NCBI GenBank assembly: GCA_016278515.1
Contig: JADQBR010000103.1
Location: forward strand, 1 to 64,000
DNA: 64,000 nucleotides
Direction of reading: 5' to 3'
From: Bacillota bacterium
Lineage (GTDB): Bacteria > Bacillota > JADQBR01
Both the position numbers and the translations under genes were made by a program. Positions within the stretch are counted from its first letter, which is position 1, and each line of letters begins with the position of its first letter. The notes beneath the pieces are model-generated. The model was given only the letters and a program-made list of their open reading frames with translations. It was not told the DNA's origin and did not search any database. This document shows positions 1 through 7,628 of the stretch, piece by piece.

Positions 1-72
1 AAACGTCAATTTCAGACCTCGCAAGATTTTTAAAAAAGTTCATGCGTCAGCTCTGTTTTGCCTTATTATTAC

Positions 73-100
73 TTGACATATATAGTATTAGTTTGATAAA
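73..100 (+). promoter_or_regulatory. Promoter of the rplU operon
   Basis: TTGACA at 73-78 and GATAAA at 95-100 with a 16-bp spacer resemble a housekeeping sigma-A promoter. It lies about 100 bp upstream of the L21 start, leaving room for a leader RNA. The -35 is perfect; the -10 matches 4 of 6. Confidence 0.6.
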
Positions 101-103
101 ATT

Positions 104-200
104 TATGGTTGTAAGTGTCGTTTTAAAACCGCGCGGTTAGGGTTTGCAAACACACTATTGTGTACCTATAATCGGCGAGTCTTTAGCGGGGAGGTGTCAG
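104..200 (+). promoter_or_regulatory. Probable L21 leader RNA
   Basis: Between the promoter and rplU lies about 100 nt with self-complementary parts: GTTTTAAAAC, AACCGCGCGGTT and a small ACAC-TATT-GTGT hairpin, followed by GCGAGTCTTTAGCGGGGAGG that runs into the ribosome binding site. Firmicute rplU genes commonly carry an L21 leader that is thought to mediate autoregulation by L21. Position and hairpins fit; the covariance match itself was not tested. Confidence 0.5.
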
Positions 201-205
201 TACTA

Positions 206-517
206 ATGTATGCTATTATTGAGACAGGTGGTAAGCAGTATCGGGTTAGCGAAGGCGATGTGATTTTTGTAGAAAAATTAGATGCCCAAGAAGGGGACGT
301 TGTTACTGTTAATAACGTTTTAGCTGTAAAAAAGGATGCTGGGTTAGAAGTCGGGAAACCCTATGTCGAAGAGGCAAAAGTTGAATTGAAGATAGAGGGA
401 CAAGTTAAAGGAAAGAAAATAATTGTCTTTAAGTATAAAGCTAAAAAGAACTATCGCCGTAAGCAAGGCCATCGGCAGCCGTTTACTAAAGTAGTTGTGG
501 AGAAGATTGAGGCATAA
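206..517 (+). CDS. rplU: 50S ribosomal protein L21
   Basis: This 103-residue protein is large-subunit ribosomal protein L21, which binds 23S rRNA. The N-terminus [14 protein letters not shown] is the family signature and the basic tail ([15 protein letters not shown]) is typical. An upstream in-frame start at 158 exists, but ATG 206 is preceded by GGGGAGGTG at 188-196 and gives the normal L21 length. It is the first gene of the classic L21-Prp-L27 operon: the next gene starts 2 nt after its stop. Confidence 0.97.
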   Translation: MYAIIETGGKQYRVSEGDVIFVEKLDAQEGDVVTVNNVLAVKKDAGLEVGKPYVEEAKVELKIEGQVKGKKIIVFKYKAKKNYRRKQGHRQPFTKVVVEKIEA

Positions 518-519
518 AT

Positions 520-846
520 ATGATACGTGTTAGGTTTGTCCTGGATAAGGACGAAAGAATTGCTTCTTTTTATGTAAAAGGTCATGCTCAATCGGCAAAG
601 CATGGCAAAGATATTGTTTGTGCTGCCGTATCTGCAGTTGCCCAAACGGCTATTATTGGTCTTGAAGAATACGTGCATATTATTCCGGCAGTGAGGCAGG
701 AGCCGGGTGATCTTTCTTGTTTTTTACCGGATGAGGTAGCCGCTGAGCAGAAACAAGCTTCAGAGGCTATTCTAAGGACTTGTTATTTAGGTCTTTTAGC
801 AATTAAAGAAAGTCATCCCCGTTACCTAACAGTTGAAATGATTTAA
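520..846 (+). CDS. prp: Ribosomal-processing cysteine protease Prp (YsxB)
   Basis: A 108-residue protein of the YsxB/Prp family, found between L21 and L27 in Firmicutes. Prp removes a short N-terminal extension from L27 before or during ribosome assembly. The catalytic pair is visible as the His of KGHA (near residue 22) and the Cys of DIVCAAVSA (near residue 34). Its substrate, L27, is the next gene and does carry the cleavable extension, so the enzyme-substrate pair is complete here. It begins 2 nt after rplU, implying translational coupling. Confidence 0.93.
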   Translation: MIRVRFVLDKDERIASFYVKGHAQSAKHGKDIVCAAVSAVAQTAIIGLEEYVHIIPAVRQEPGDLSCFLPDEVAAEQKQASEAILRTCYLGLLAIKESHPRYLTVEMI

Positions 847-878
847 AGTAGATATCCTAGTGTTAGGAGGTGTGGCAA

Positions 879-1172
879 ATGAGAAAAATGTATTTGCAGC
901 TTTTCGCGCATAAAAAAGGTGTTGGTAGTTCAAGAAACGGCCGTGACAGCGAAGCACAAAGACTTGGTGTGAAACGTGGAGACGGCCAGCTTGTTAAAGC
1001 GGGGAATATCCTCGTTCGCCAAAGAGGTACCAAGGTGCATCCTGGTATAAATGTTGGCATTGGTAAAGACGACACGCTTTTTGCCTTGGCTGACGGTTAT
1101 GTGAAATTCGAAGCTAAAGGTAAGAACAGGAAAAAAGTTAGTATTGTTCCTACTACCGAAGCGGCAAGCTAA
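879..1172 (+). CDS. rpmA: 50S ribosomal protein L27 with cleavable N-terminal extension
   Basis: Ribosomal protein L27, 97 residues; its mature N-terminus reaches the peptidyl transferase centre. After the nine-residue extension MRKMYLQLF comes [15 protein letters not shown], where the family begins in species without an extension. The extension matches the Prp recognition pattern, with cleavage expected after LQLF. An earlier in-frame GTG at 870 lies inside the AGGAGG Shine-Dalgarno (865-870), so ATG 879 is preferred. A strong terminator follows directly. Confidence 0.96.
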   Translation: MRKMYLQLFAHKKGVGSSRNGRDSEAQRLGVKRGDGQLVKAGNILVRQRGTKVHPGINVGIGKDDTLFALADGYVKFEAKGKNRKKVSIVPTTEAAS

Positions 1173-1177
1173 TAATG

Positions 1178-1207
1178 ACCTCCTGGTGATCCAACCAGGA
1201 GGTTTTT
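1178..1207 (+). terminator. Terminator of rplU-prp-rpmA
   Basis: A perfect 10-bp stem, ACCTCCTGGT (1178-1187) with ACCAGGAGGT (1194-1203), is followed by a short T run. It closes the L21/L27 operon. Confidence 0.85.
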
Positions 1208-1246
1208 GCATATCTGTAGGGACAATATTTGAAAAGAGGTTTTAGA

Positions 1247-1777
1247 ATGGATGATTTGTTTCGGCACTCTATGGAACTGCTGAGCTGGCAAAAACATGAT
1301 TATCTAAATCACCTTCAAGTTATTTCGGGCTTGTTGCAGTTAGGAAAACCGGAAGATTCCTTGAATTACGTGAAGAAGGTTATCGAGGAAGTGCAAATAA
1401 CAGGCGTAATTAGTAAACTGGAAGATGCATATTTGGCATTTAACCTGACCATTATCATGCACGAGGCGGACCAAATGGGTATTACCTACCAGGTTGAATT
1501 GGAGTCAGGTGCAGGCAATTTAATTGTGCCCAAAGAGAAGACTCATGAACTTTATAACATCTCTAAACTGCTACTAGAATATTTTGGAGGTGCTGGGGCG
1601 GATGCTATAAGCATTACAACGGTTTTGCCAGGAGAACACCCCTCAGACAGTCAAATAATAATAATCGTCAATGGCGGATTGAATAAAGAGCGGATTAATT
1701 GTATTGAGGATATAGGATGCAAGGTGTATACAAGTGAAAATAGAACAGAAGTGATTATTGATTTGCCCGATAGCTAA
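1247..1777 (+). CDS. Spo0B-like sporulation phosphotransferase
   Basis: A 176-residue protein resembling Spo0B, the phosphorelay protein that passes phosphate from Spo0F to Spo0A at sporulation onset. The N-terminal helical-hairpin segment contains QKHDYLNHLQVISGLLQLGK, whose His-Asp matches the Spo0B phospho-histidine motif (His 17 from the chosen start). The C-terminal half is a poorly conserved ATPase-like fold, as in Spo0B. Location between L27 and Obg is exactly the spo0B position in Bacillus. A TTG start at 1229 is possible, but AGAGGT at 1235-1240 is correctly spaced for ATG 1247. Confidence 0.8.
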   Translation: MDDLFRHSMELLSWQKHDYLNHLQVISGLLQLGKPEDSLNYVKKVIEEVQITGVISKLEDAYLAFNLTIIMHEADQMGITYQVELESGAGNLIVPKEKTHELYNISKLLLEYFGGAGADAISITTVLPGEHPSDSQIIIIVNGGLNKERINCIEDIGCKVYTSENRTEVIIDLPDS

Positions 1778-1791
1778 CTGTTGCTAATTCA

Positions 1792-1827
1792 GTTGGTAAG
1801 CTGGTTAGGATTCTAACCCTTACCAAC
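1792..1827 (+). repeat. Long stem-loop in spo0B-obg spacer
   Basis: GTTGGTAAG (1792-1800) pairs with CTTACCAAC (1819-1827), and inside it GGTTAG (1803-1808) pairs with CTAACC (1813-1818) around a GATT loop. This gives a 15-bp stem with a 2-nt bulge. No T run follows, so it is not a normal intrinsic terminator; it directly abuts a tandem repeat. Confidence 0.6.
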
Positions 1828-1833
1828 CTAATT

Positions 1834-1860
1834 ACTGACCAACTGACCAACTGACCAACT
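1834..1860 (+). repeat. Tandem octamer repeat ACTGACCA x3.4
   Basis: The 8-bp unit ACTGACCA is repeated without error for 27 bp. A related block (CTGTCCAACTGACCAAC) is found at 17121-17197, so this is a dispersed simple-sequence family. The rest of the 220-bp spacer before obg shows nothing else recognisable. Confidence 0.8.
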
Positions 1861-1997
1861 AATTACTATCCAATAATAATTTTCAAAGCAAAAAGTTGCC
1901 GGGCTGTATAAGTAAATGCTGACTCTTGGGAATAATAAAGGTAGACGGCATAAAGGTCACTTTAGAAATAAAATTCAAAAACAAGGTGTGAGGAAAT

Positions 1998-3290
1998 ATG
2001 TTTTACGATACTACAAAAATATATATCAAAGGTGGAGATGGGGGAAGCGGTGTAGTATCTTATCGCAGAGAGAAATATGTCCCCGAAGGAGGACCTAACG
2101 GTGGAGACGGCGGCAGAGGCGGAGATGTAATATTGGAAACTGACTCAGGTTTAAGAACCTTAGTGGATTTCAAATATAACAGACATTATAAAGCAGACCG
2201 CGGACAACATGGCCAAGGTAAGAATAAACATGGTCGAGGCGGAGAAGATCTTGTGGTTCGAGTGCCGCCAGGAACCATCGTAAAGGATGCAGAAACTGGC
2301 CAAGTTCTAGGTGATTTGGTTGATGATAAACAAAGAATGTTAGTAGCCAAAGGCGGTCGCGGTGGTAGGGGCAATGCTCGTTTTGCTACGTCTAAGAACA
2401 AAGCTCCCAGTTTCGCTGAAAAAGGCGAGCCAGGGCAGGAGCTTCAGTTAGAACTGGAACTAAAGCTGCTTGCCGACGTAGGATTAATCGGTTTTCCTAA
2501 TGTTGGAAAATCCACCTTAATATCAAGAATATCTGCGGCCAAACCGAAAATCGCCGATTATCCCTTTACAACAATTACACCAAATCTAGGGGTAGTTGCC
2601 TTACAAGAAGGTAATAGTTTCGTTGTAGCTGATATACCAGGGCTAATTGAAGGAGCCCATGAAGGGACGGGACTGGGTCATCAATTCTTACGACATATTG
2701 AAAGGACCCGGCTGCTGGTGCATGTGATAGACGGTGCTCAACTGGAAGGGCGGGACCTAATTGAAGATTTTAAAATAATTACTAATGAACTGGAACACTA
2801 TAATGATAAACTTGCCATGCGCCCGCAAATAGTTGTTGTAAATAAAATAGAATTACCTCAAGCCCAGGAAAATACTGACAGATTGATTGATTATTTAGCA
2901 AAAGAAAAACCGGAGATTCCCTATTTGACTATCTCAGCTGTAACCGGCAAAGGGATTGATCAATTGTTAAACCTAATAAGCAAACGGCTGGATGAAATTG
3001 AAGCTGAGCCAATTGTCCCCGTTGCTGAAGAAGAGGTAAGGATTGTAGAGGGGCCGAAAGCAGAACGTTTTCACATTAAGTTTGTAAACGGTATATGGGA
3101 AGTGACGGGAGAAGAAATTGAAAAGCATATAATTATGACGGATTTTAGTAACGAGGAAGCGGTTAAGAGACTTCAGCGAATAATTAAACTGATGGGACTG
3201 GAAAAGGCCCTGAGGGATAGCGGAGTAAAAGAAGGAGATACCGTAAGAATTAAGGACATGGAATTTGATTTCACCGATGAGAATTTTTAG
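1998..3290 (+). CDS. obg: GTPase Obg (CgtA)
   Basis: Obg is an essential GTPase of 50S ribosome maturation that also links nutrient state, stress and sporulation. The 430 residues show the glycine-rich Obg fold (residues 1-158, with GGDGG repeats), then the G domain: GFPNVGKST near 165, DIPGLIEGA near 212, NKIE near 283. The C-terminal OCT domain follows from about 350. Length is normal. ATG 1998 has GTGAGG upstream. The gene follows spo0B, as in Bacillus where Obg feeds into the Spo0A phosphorelay. Confidence 0.97.
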   Translation: MFYDTTKIYIKGGDGGSGVVSYRREKYVPEGGPNGGDGGRGGDVILETDSGLRTLVDFKYNRHYKADRGQHGQGKNKHGRGGEDLVVRVPPGTIVKDAETGQVLGDLVDDKQRMLVAKGGRGGRGNARFATSKNKAPSFAEKGEPGQELQLELELKLLADVGLIGFPNVGKSTLISRISAAKPKIADYPFTTITPNLGVVALQEGNSFVVADIPGLIEGAHEGTGLGHQFLRHIERTRLLVHVIDGAQLEGRDLIEDFKIITNELEHYNDKLAMRPQIVVVNKIELPQAQENTDRLIDYLAKEKPEIPYLTISAVTGKGIDQLLNLISKRLDEIEAEPIVPVAEEEVRIVEGPKAERFHIKFVNGIWEVTGEEIEKHIIMTDFSNEEAVKRLQRIIKLMGLEKALRDSGVKEGDTVRIKDMEFDFTDENF

Positions 3291-3352
3291 CTTAGTTAAA
3301 CAAATTATGTTATAATATTCTTTATATTGATTTTAATAAGGATGATGCATCT

Positions 3353-4486
3353 ATGGGTTTTGAGCGGGAACAGTTGGCAGGGGTTAACCGTTTGGTAGTT
3401 AAGGTAGGCACCAGTATGCTAACTCATGAAACGGGAAAACTGAACATTAGCCGTATTGAGACATTTGTCAGAGACATGGCAGACTTGGCCAACAGTGGGA
3501 GACAAGTTATACTTGTCAGTTCAGGTGCGGTTGGAGCCGGTCTTGGTAAGCTGGGGCTGAAGGAAAAGCCTAAAACTATTCCGGAGAAGCAGGCCGCTGC
3601 GGCGGTAGGCCAAGGCCTCTTAATGCACATCTATGAGAAGTTGTTTGCAGAATATGGCTATGTTGTAGCGCAAGTGCTGTTGACTAAGGAAGATATGTCT
3701 GACCGACGAAGGTATTTGAATGCGCGCAACGCCTTTTTTAAGTTGTTGAGTTTTGGAGTAATCCCAATAGTCAATGAAAACGACACTATTGCCACCGAGG
3801 AAATACGACTGGGTGATAACGACACCTTATCTGCATTGGTAGCCGGTGTGGTCGATGCTGAACTGCTGGTGCTTTTATCTGACATAGAAGGTCTTTTTAC
3901 TGCCAATCCAAAAGAAGACAAAGACGCTAGACTGATTGAGATGGTAACTGAGATTACGCCGGAAGTTGAAAAATTGGCTGGCGGAGCCGGCAGCAATATG
4001 GGAACCGGTGGGATGATTACCAAGCTGCAGGCAGCTAGAATAGCAAATACATCCGGTATTCCGATGATAATTGCGGACGGCAGTAAACGCGGCCAGCTGC
4101 AAGATATTGTTCATTGCAGGACTATTGGAACCCTGTTTGTGCCTGCGGGTGAGCATAAATTGCACACAAAAAAGAGATGGTTGGCTTTTAGTTCGGATAT
4201 CTATGGCACTATTACGTTGGATAAAGGTGCATGCCAAGCAATAATATATGAGGGAAAAAGTCTCTTGCCAATTGGCATCATATCAGTAGAAGGGTATTTT
4301 CAACCTGGAAACGTAGTGAGAATTTCATCGCCTGAAGGGGAAGAATTTGCTAGAGGAATAACCAACTATTCTTCGGAAGATTTAAATAGGATTAAAGGAA
4401 ACAATAGCAACAATATAGAACAGATATTAGGCTACAAGGATTATGATGAAGTAGTACATAGGGATAACTTAGCATTAAGGGGTTAA
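3353..4486 (+). CDS. proB: Glutamate 5-kinase
   Basis: Phosphorylates L-glutamate with ATP, the first step of proline synthesis. The 377 residues contain an amino-acid kinase domain (VVKVGTSML near 14, SSGAVGAG near 57, NENDTIA near 143, GTGGMITKL near 219) and a C-terminal PUA domain (from about 280), the long form of ProB. RBS AAGGATG precedes ATG 3353. A TATAAT at 3311-3316 in the short spacer after obg may be a local promoter, but no convincing -35 accompanies it. proA follows 75 bp later. Confidence 0.96.
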   Translation: MGFEREQLAGVNRLVVKVGTSMLTHETGKLNISRIETFVRDMADLANSGRQVILVSSGAVGAGLGKLGLKEKPKTIPEKQAAAAVGQGLLMHIYEKLFAEYGYVVAQVLLTKEDMSDRRRYLNARNAFFKLLSFGVIPIVNENDTIATEEIRLGDNDTLSALVAGVVDAELLVLLSDIEGLFTANPKEDKDARLIEMVTEITPEVEKLAGGAGSNMGTGGMITKLQAARIANTSGIPMIIADGSKRGQLQDIVHCRTIGTLFVPAGEHKLHTKKRWLAFSSDIYGTITLDKGACQAIIYEGKSLLPIGIISVEGYFQPGNVVRISSPEGEEFARGITNYSSEDLNRIKGNNSNNIEQILGYKDYDEVVHRDNLALRG

Positions 4487-4561
4487 TAGGTGTAAAGTGG
4501 AATAAGCAAGCTCCGGCAAGCTAGTTATCTTTTCAGGTTTGTTTAGAAGGAGGCAAAAATT

Positions 4562-5815
4562 ATGGTTAGGGAACACATATATAAACTGGGGGAAGATGCT
4601 CAAAAAGCAGCTAGAGGGCTTGCGGGTATAAACTCTAAAACTAAGGATGAAGCTTTAAAAAAAATGGCCCAGGCCTTACTACAAAAGTCTGCAGAAATTC
4701 TAGAGGCCAATAAAATTGATATGGAGAATGGCAAGAAAAATGGTTTATCCCAGACCAAGTTGGATAGATTGCTATTAACCGAAGAACGTCTGGAAGATAT
4801 GGCGGATGGGTTAAATACTTTAGCAGCTTTGCCCGACTCGGTGGGAGAAATAGATAATATGTGGAAACGCCCTAATGGCTTAGAAATAGGGCGCATCAAT
4901 GTGCCCATCGGGGTAATCGGGATAATATATGAGGCTCGGCCCAATGTGACGGTGGATGCGGCAGGTCTTTGCTTAAAATCAGGAAATGCAGCTCTACTAC
5001 GTGGTGGTTCCGAAGCATTTTATTCAAACCAGACTTTGACCTGGATAATTGCCCACGCCGCAGAAACGGCAGGCATACCTGCAGGGGCTATTCAACTGGT
5101 AGAAACTACTGAGCGAGAGGCAGTGGACGTCATGCTGGGGATGAATAAATATCTGGATGTGCTGATTCCTAGAGGTGGTGCAGGTTTAATCCAGCATGTT
5201 GTAAATAATGCGACAGTACCGGTTATTGAGACTGGTGTAGGCAACTGTCATACTTATGTCGATAAAGATGCAGATCTTGAAAAAGCTTTAAATATAGCAG
5301 TTAATGCCAAGGTACAGCGGCCTGGTGTGTGCAATGCCATGGAAACATTACTTGTCCATCGAGAAGTGGTAGAGCAGTTTTTGCCGGAATTAGCGCAAAG
5401 AATGAAGCAAAATGGGGTAGAATTGCGCGGATGTGATGAAACCCGTAAAATTATCCCTGAAATGAACCTTGCGGAAGAGGAAGATTGGGCTTCTGAATAT
5501 CTTGAGTTAATCTTGGCGGTAAAAATTGTAGATAACTTACAGGAAGCAATTGAGCATATTCATGCTTATGGGACCAAACATTCCGAGGCTATCATTACTG
5601 AGAACTATACCTCTGCTCGACAGTTCCAAAAAATTGTTGATGCTGCAGTGGTTTACGTGAATGCATCGACCCGTTTTACGGATGGCTTTGAATTTGGTTT
5701 TGGAGCCGAAATCGGAATTAGTACTCAAAAACTTCATGCTAGGGGACCGATGGGGCCAGAGCAGTTGACTACCTATAAGTATTTAGTATTTGGTAACGGA
5801 CAAGTAAGGGAATAG
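4562..5815 (+). CDS. proA: Glutamate-5-semialdehyde dehydrogenase (gamma-glutamyl phosphate reductase)
   Basis: NADPH-dependent reduction of gamma-glutamyl phosphate to glutamate semialdehyde, the second proline step. The 417-residue protein belongs to the aldehyde dehydrogenase superfamily; the catalytic Cys is in RPGVCNAMET near residue 257, and YEARPNVTVD and FGFGAEIGISTQ are ProA signatures. AGAAGGAGG lies just before ATG 4562. ProB and ProA act as a channelled pair, and the genes are adjacent and co-directional. Confidence 0.97.
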   Translation: MVREHIYKLGEDAQKAARGLAGINSKTKDEALKKMAQALLQKSAEILEANKIDMENGKKNGLSQTKLDRLLLTEERLEDMADGLNTLAALPDSVGEIDNMWKRPNGLEIGRINVPIGVIGIIYEARPNVTVDAAGLCLKSGNAALLRGGSEAFYSNQTLTWIIAHAAETAGIPAGAIQLVETTEREAVDVMLGMNKYLDVLIPRGGAGLIQHVVNNATVPVIETGVGNCHTYVDKDADLEKALNIAVNAKVQRPGVCNAMETLLVHREVVEQFLPELAQRMKQNGVELRGCDETRKIIPEMNLAEEEDWASEYLELILAVKIVDNLQEAIEHIHAYGTKHSEAIITENYTSARQFQKIVDAAVVYVNASTRFTDGFEFGFGAEIGISTQKLHARGPMGPEQLTTYKYLVFGNGQVRE

Positions 5816-5904
5816 AAGTTCTCTGTTACTAATGTGAGTGTCTACAGGTTTATCACTAATTATGGTATTTTGTCATATTGTGTAATAAGAATGGGGAATT
5901 GTTT

Positions 5905-6543
5905 ATGCTGGAGAGCAAAGGGATGAAGAGATTAGGAATTATGGGCGGCACCTTTGACCCTATTCACTACGGGCATCTAGTGACTGCTGAGGAAGCAAGG
6001 GGGCGCTTTGAACTAGACAAAGTGGTTTTTGTTCCATCGGGCAAACCGCCGCATAAAAAAGGCTATCCTGTCACTCAAGCTCGCCATCGTTACTTAATGA
6101 CAATTCTAGCGGTTGCAACTAACCCGTATTTTGAAGTGTCTCGGTTAGAAATAGAGAGGAAGGGCTACTCGTATACTGTAGATACAGTTAGTCACTTTTA
6201 CGAAACATCCCCAAAAGACTGTGAAATATTTTTCATTACCGGTGCAGATGCAATACTAGAGATATTAACCTGGAAGAACGTAGAGGCATTATTGGGAGAA
6301 ACTAAATTTATTGCTGCTACCAGGCCTGGTATTGATCTAAAGCATCTGGATGCGGTTGTAGCGCAACTCCCCGCTCACGGCAGTAACGCGATATATCCTT
6401 TAGAAGTGCCGGCAATGGCAATCTCATCTACGGATATACGCAAGCGTGTCAAAGAGGACCGTTCAATAAAATACCTGCTTCCTGAGGCAACGGAACAGTA
6501 TATCTATAAAAATCGCTTATATTTGGAAAATGGTATTTCATAA
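5905..6543 (+). CDS. nadD: Nicotinate-nucleotide adenylyltransferase
   Basis: Transfers AMP from ATP to nicotinate mononucleotide in NAD synthesis. GIMGGTFDPIHYGHL carries the nucleotidyltransferase (T/H)xGH motif, and ISSTDIR near the C-terminus is the second family motif. Starts at TTG 5878, ATG 5905 and ATG 5923 are all in frame. 5905 is chosen for the GGGGA about 8 nt upstream; 5923 (MKRLGIMGG) is also reasonable. yqeK follows 32 bp later, the usual nadD-yqeK-rsfS order. Confidence 0.94.
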   Translation: MLESKGMKRLGIMGGTFDPIHYGHLVTAEEARGRFELDKVVFVPSGKPPHKKGYPVTQARHRYLMTILAVATNPYFEVSRLEIERKGYSYTVDTVSHFYETSPKDCEIFFITGADAILEILTWKNVEALLGETKFIAATRPGIDLKHLDAVVAQLPAHGSNAIYPLEVPAMAISSTDIRKRVKEDRSIKYLLPEATEQYIYKNRLYLENGIS

Positions 6544-6575
6544 TAATATTAGATAGCCTTCTAAGGAGTGTTAGA

Positions 6576-7136
6576 ATGGCTAATTACACTGATTGGCTTA
6601 AATTATACAGTAATGAAGATAGAAAAAACCATGCACTGCGAGTAGCAGAAACAGCTGAGAAATTGGCGGCAACACATGGTGCTGATAAAGACAAAGTATT
6701 TATCGCGGGAATATTACATGATATAGCCAGGGATTATTCGGGAAAACAACTGTTGGAATCGGCGGAACAGTTTGGGATAGCAGTGAGCGATTTGGAAAGA
6801 CACTGTCCTGTTCTATTACATGGCCCAGTTGCTGCAAAAATTGCCGACGCTCGTCTACACATTGAAGACAAAGATGTTCTTCAGGCTATCCACCAACATA
6901 CGTTGGCTGCCCCCGACATGTCATTGGCTTCCAAAATTGTTTATTTAGCAGATGCTATAGAACCGGGACGCCAGTTCAATTCGATAGGTGAATTGCGGGA
7001 ACTGGCTCGATATAAACTGGATTCTGCATTATTAGCTGCAATGGACAGTGGCATTAGTTATTTGCTTGAGAAGAAAGAAATAATACATCCAAAGACTATT
7101 GAAGCACGCAATTATTATATTTTAAATAGTAGTTGA
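6576..7136 (+). CDS. yqeK: YqeK family HD-domain hydrolase
   Basis: A 186-residue HD-domain protein. Family members hydrolyse diadenosine tetraphosphate (Ap4A) symmetrically to two ADP. The metal-binding motif is ILHDIARDY (His-Asp near residues 49-50), with an upstream His in NHALRVAETA and downstream histidines in LLHGPV and IHQHT. TAAGGAG precedes ATG 6576. It sits between nadD and rsfS, where it is found throughout Firmicutes. Confidence 0.9.
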   Translation: MANYTDWLKLYSNEDRKNHALRVAETAEKLAATHGADKDKVFIAGILHDIARDYSGKQLLESAEQFGIAVSDLERHCPVLLHGPVAAKIADARLHIEDKDVLQAIHQHTLAAPDMSLASKIVYLADAIEPGRQFNSIGELRELARYKLDSALLAAMDSGISYLLEKKEIIHPKTIEARNYYILNSS

Positions 7137-7193
7137 AATGAGATTTTAAAATAATAGCAAGAAGAGACTTAAGTGCCTTGAGGAGGATGAGAT

Positions 7194-7544
7194 TTGACTG
7201 ACAGTCGAATATTAGCCGAAAAGATTGCGCAAGCTGCCTACGAGAAAAAAGGACGGGATATAGTGTTTTTATACTTACGGCAGATATCCCTAATTACGGA
7301 CTACTTTCTTTTAGTTACCGGTAATTCAAATACACAGGTTAAAGCGATTGCAGATAATATTATTAAGGAACTAAAAGAGGATGGCATTAATCCCTCCAGT
7401 AAGGAAGGATATAAAGACGGCCAGTGGATTTTATTAGATTATGGAAGTGTTGTGGTGCATATATTCTTGGAAGACCAGCGCCGGTTTTATGATTTAGAGC
7501 GGCTTTGGGGTGATGCAGATACTGACTACTTTAATGTTGAATAA
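7194..7544 (+). CDS. rsfS: Ribosomal silencing factor RsfS
   Basis: RsfS binds L14 on the large subunit and blocks joining to 30S when nutrients are scarce. The 116 residues contain the family pattern YFLLVTGNSNTQVKAIADNI and GQWILLDYGSVVVHIF. The start is TTG 7194, five to ten nt after AGGAGG (7181-7186); no other start fits. The C-terminal LERLWGDA is also typical. Confidence 0.95.
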   Translation: MTDSRILAEKIAQAAYEKKGRDIVFLYLRQISLITDYFLLVTGNSNTQVKAIADNIIKELKEDGINPSSKEGYKDGQWILLDYGSVVVHIFLEDQRRFYDLERLWGDADTDYFNVE

Positions 7545-7628
7545 TGGATTAGTCAGTTATGAAGTGGAGGACATGTTGCTTTAAGATTATCTTTGCACAT
7601 ATTCTCGAACAGAGGTTAAAGGAAGGGG

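Noticed and set aside
158-205. Upstream extension of L21
   Set aside because: The in-frame extension lies in the leader RNA, has no ribosome binding site of its own, and the family N-terminus begins at ATG 206.
1916-2098. 60-codon frame overlapping the obg start
   Set aside because: It overlaps the conserved Obg N-terminus in another frame, lacks a ribosome binding site and is highly basic, as frame shadows of glycine-rich coding often are.
7545-7628. Leucine T-box before leuS
   Set aside because: The 84-bp spacer is too short and has no T-box motif or terminator.
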